Positions 62,301 to 64,000 of a stretch of DNA of 64,000 nucleotides are shown here, piece by piece. A model generated the notes under the pieces. That model made no database searches, was not told where the DNA came from, and saw only the letters and a list, made by a program, of their open reading frames with translations. Each line of letters starts with the position of its first letter. The stretch's first letter is position 1. Location of the stretch: the NCBI GenBank assembly GCA_039720395.1, contig CM077834.1, forward strand, positions 6,406,607-6,470,606. Direction: 5' to 3'. This stretch comes from Liquidambar formosana (Eukaryota; Streptophyta; Magnoliopsida; Saxifragales; Altingiaceae). The translations under genes were made by a program, and so were the position numbers.

Positions 62301-62613
62301 GAAATAAGGATGTAATTGTCAATCAAAAGTTTTTTTTGGTTAAATAGACTTTTATAAGTAGTATAGATGAAGTATTGGTCAAATGCATTATGACAAGGGG
62401 GTGTGCTTATCGATATTTTGAAATTACTAGATTTCGAAGCACACGCGTTGGGTGTGCTGGAAAAAAAATTGTAAAAATTACTTAGATCTCCCAAAAAAAA
62501 AAAAAAAAAAATGCTGAAAAAAGTTTAAATTTGTTTAGTATAAGAATGTTGCTATAAAAAATAAAAATTTTGAATTCAATTTGAAGACAAATATGTGGTA
62601 TTAAGTGGTTAAG

Positions 62614-62657
<44 letters not shown>

Positions 62658-63993
62658 CCAGTGAATGCTTCCAAAGGTGACCCTTTTGAGTTTCTGGCTG
62701 TTTCCTAGATTGAAGTAGCCTTTCGTCGCCCTACCAAATGAAAGAAGCCACTATCAAACAGCTCGCCCTAGTGAAGTCCCAAAGGTTACCTATATTGTAC
62801 TTAATATGTATTGTATATGGAGTTAAGAATTAGACATTAGAGAGTTGGTTGTCCGAGTGAGAGTACCCTTATGTCTTGCATCCGCCTATGAACTGCTCCA
62901 GAGCTCCACCAATGTCCTTGGCAAAATCCCTTGCTCTCTTAGACAACCAACTTTGATGTGGCAGGAATGTAGGATTGCCTATTGACAAGCATATTTGCTA
63001 TATTGGTGTAAAAGATAATTTACAGTTATCAAAGAAGAAGATAATATACAGATTATTATAACATCCAATTAAGATCATATTCTTGAGATTTGGGGGGGGG
63101 GGGATTAATGAGTGGAGAAATTAGTAAAGTTAAGAAAAATGGGGTTAATATGGGAAATTCCTGGGGTTGTCTTGGTATGTTATTAGAGTCTGAAAAATGG
63201 TTTGTCCATCCCCAGAAAAGCGCAATGTTAGTTCTGATGAGATAGTTGGTACATGTTCAATACGCTAGTCTTGGATGTTGCACTTGGTTTTTACGACATT
63301 GCTGCATTGTTAAGTTTTATTTTGCATTGATGTGTGTTATTCATGAAACTTTAATATGAATAACTCTGCCTCTTGAAGTTTCATTTGTTTTGTTTGTTTG
63401 TTTGTTTGTTTTTTTCTTGTGCCATAGCCTAGGCTTTGTTATTTTACACCTTATTTCACATTTTCAGTAGAACATTGGTTCATGTCAGATAGATTCTTTT
63501 TCATTTCAAGTTCTTCAATTTTAGAGCTAAGGGTGGAGATGATTCATTTCATATTTGCCTTTTACAAATGAAGGTGCATTGGGCTGGGTTTGACAAGTTA
63601 GAGTGTGAAGGGGACGTCATTCGGCGAGTTCTCTTGCTGGGCTATCGGTCTGGTTTCCAGGTTTGGGATGTTGAAGAAGCAGATAATGTTCGTGACCTAG
63701 TTTCCAAACATGATGGTCCTGTTTCATTTATGCAAATGCTACCTAAACCTTTAGCATCAAAGAGTTTGGGGGACAAGTTTGCAGATAGCCGGCCATTGCT
63801 GGTAGTTTGTGCAGATGGATCTCTTTCTGGAGGTGGCAACATTCAGGATGGTTTAGCCACTCCTTGCAATGGGAGCATCCCAAATGGTCATGACCCATGC
63901 AATGGCAGTTTTGTGCCTACTGTTGTTCGGTTTTATTCCTTGAGATCTCAATCTTATGTACATGTGCTAAAGTTCAGATCGGTTGTATATTCT
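57148..63993 (+). CDS. ATG18F: Autophagy-related protein 18f-like (PROPPIN, BCAS3 clade), 3'-partial
   Basis: Phosphoinositide-binding WD40 protein of the plant ATG18f/g/h group, acting at phagophore membranes. Exon 1 (to 57429) encodes MRNDGQKPQGGVPRSGRTNG, FIPSSFRAISSYLRIVSSGA and an Asp-rich stretch. Exon 2 is 63574-63993 and encodes VHWAGFDKLECEGDVIRRVL, LLGYRSGFQVWDVEEADNVR and the SFMQMLPKP segment, the first propeller blades. It ends at a good donor (GTAAGG), and the rest lies beyond the window. The usual start is ATG at 57232. An in-frame ATG at 57148 would add 28 residues containing a hydrophobic run (VLFVSIFRVLFAALIWVFG). The 6.1-kb intron 1 holds a duplication, MITE-like inverted repeats and LINE remnants. 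No indel is seen in either exon. The f subtype is judged from the N-terminus by memory. Confidence 0.88.
58199..58570 (+). repeat. Tandem duplication, period about 190 bp, ATG18f intron 1
   Basis: AAGAGGACTTACAC at 58237 recurs at 58427. Boxes such as GGGGGTTAT, AATTTGTTAGATTT and AAGGAAT then follow in the same order and spacing. Copies differ by scattered substitutions. Confidence 0.75.
59131..59312. mobile_element. MITE-like inverted repeat, 182 bp, ATG18f intron 1
   Basis: The left arm GGGTCAGGATCCATGCACTC with TTTTTGCACTTCATTCTTGC pairs with the inverse right arm (GTACAAAAATGAAGTACAAA then ATCCTAATCC). Arms are about 45 bp with several mismatches. A CA microsatellite follows immediately. 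Confidence 0.6.
59313..59342. repeat. (CA)n microsatellite
   Basis: A CA run adjoining the right end of the MITE-like repeat. Confidence 0.95.
59531..59830 (-). mobile_element. 5'-truncated LINE remnant, minus strand
   Basis: The minus strand reads a LINE-like C-terminus (CLWKEK, then SALFIWVSQHWF) followed by a tail with TTGTGATTAATACAATTTAC and a T/A-rich end. The frame is broken. Confidence 0.55.
59931..60133 (+). repeat. 104-bp tandem duplication of a LINE tail and flank
   Basis: CTTCATTTTTTCTTTATG starts at 59931 and again at 60035. Both copies continue through ACTTATCAAAAAA and ACCATTAACCAAAAATGACC with only a few differences, so the duplication is recent. Confidence 0.85.
62169..62274 (+). 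repeat. 28-bp tandem repeat, about 3.8 copies
   Basis: Units start at 62169, 62197, 62225 and 62253 with the box GTAGACCATCTTTATCTCAA. The first and last units are diverged or partial. Confidence 0.9.
62614..62655. repeat. (GA)n microsatellite
   Basis: About twenty GA units in ATG18f intron 1. Confidence 0.95.
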
Positions 63994-64000
63994 GTAAGGT

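Noticed and set aside
1..64000. tRNA or rRNA genes, CRISPR arrays and bacterial-type operons
   Set aside because: None seen; tRNA-like A and B boxes found belong to SINEs, and the repeats are simple satellites or transposon ends.

Overview
The window is nuclear DNA of a eudicot plant. It carries GT-AG introns from under 100 bases to over 6 kb, TA/CT/GA microsatellites, LINE and SINE insertions with target-site duplications, several inverted-repeat elements, and five plant protein-coding genes. Species cannot be fixed from the sequence; the long, transposon-loaded introns suggest a medium to large, probably woody-plant genome.

Layout. (1) 1-19376, + strand: a mitochondrial-type pentatricopeptide repeat (PPR) gene whose 5' end lies before the window. 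Sixteen exons are visible and its introns are full of insertions. (2) 21945-22613, - strand: a single-exon gene for an uncharacterised, probably chloroplast-targeted protein of 222 residues. (3) 23684-28807, + strand: FIE, the ESC/EED WD40 subunit of Polycomb repressive complex 2, in 13 exons. (4) 30441-42299, - strand: a 20-exon gene for a chorein-N bridge-like lipid-transfer protein of about 1213 residues. It converges on FIE. (5) 42300-56300: a gene-poor, transposon-rich stretch with two Mutator-like elements, a foldback element, SINEs and a Harbinger-like element. (6) From 57148 or 57232 to the window end, + strand: the first two exons of an ATG18f-type autophagy gene, separated by a 6.1 kb intron.

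The genes do not form a pathway; each is an independent housekeeping or developmental gene.

Three of the multi-exon genes carry isolated one-base indels in otherwise intact, conserved exons: five in the PPR gene, one in FIE and one in the lipid-transfer gene. Splice sites and phases are preserved throughout. Because FIE is normally essential and is otherwise perfect (369 residues after removing one base), residual consensus errors of a long-read assembly are the simplest reading. The PPR gene, with five, could instead be decaying.

The most structured non-genic signals are a family of terminal-inverted-repeat elements sharing the end motif GGCTATTGCNACC (one member with an internal 33-bp array, another with 152-158 bp repeats), a 351-bp near-perfect hairpin at 7083-7433, and several short retroposon insertions with clean target-site duplications.
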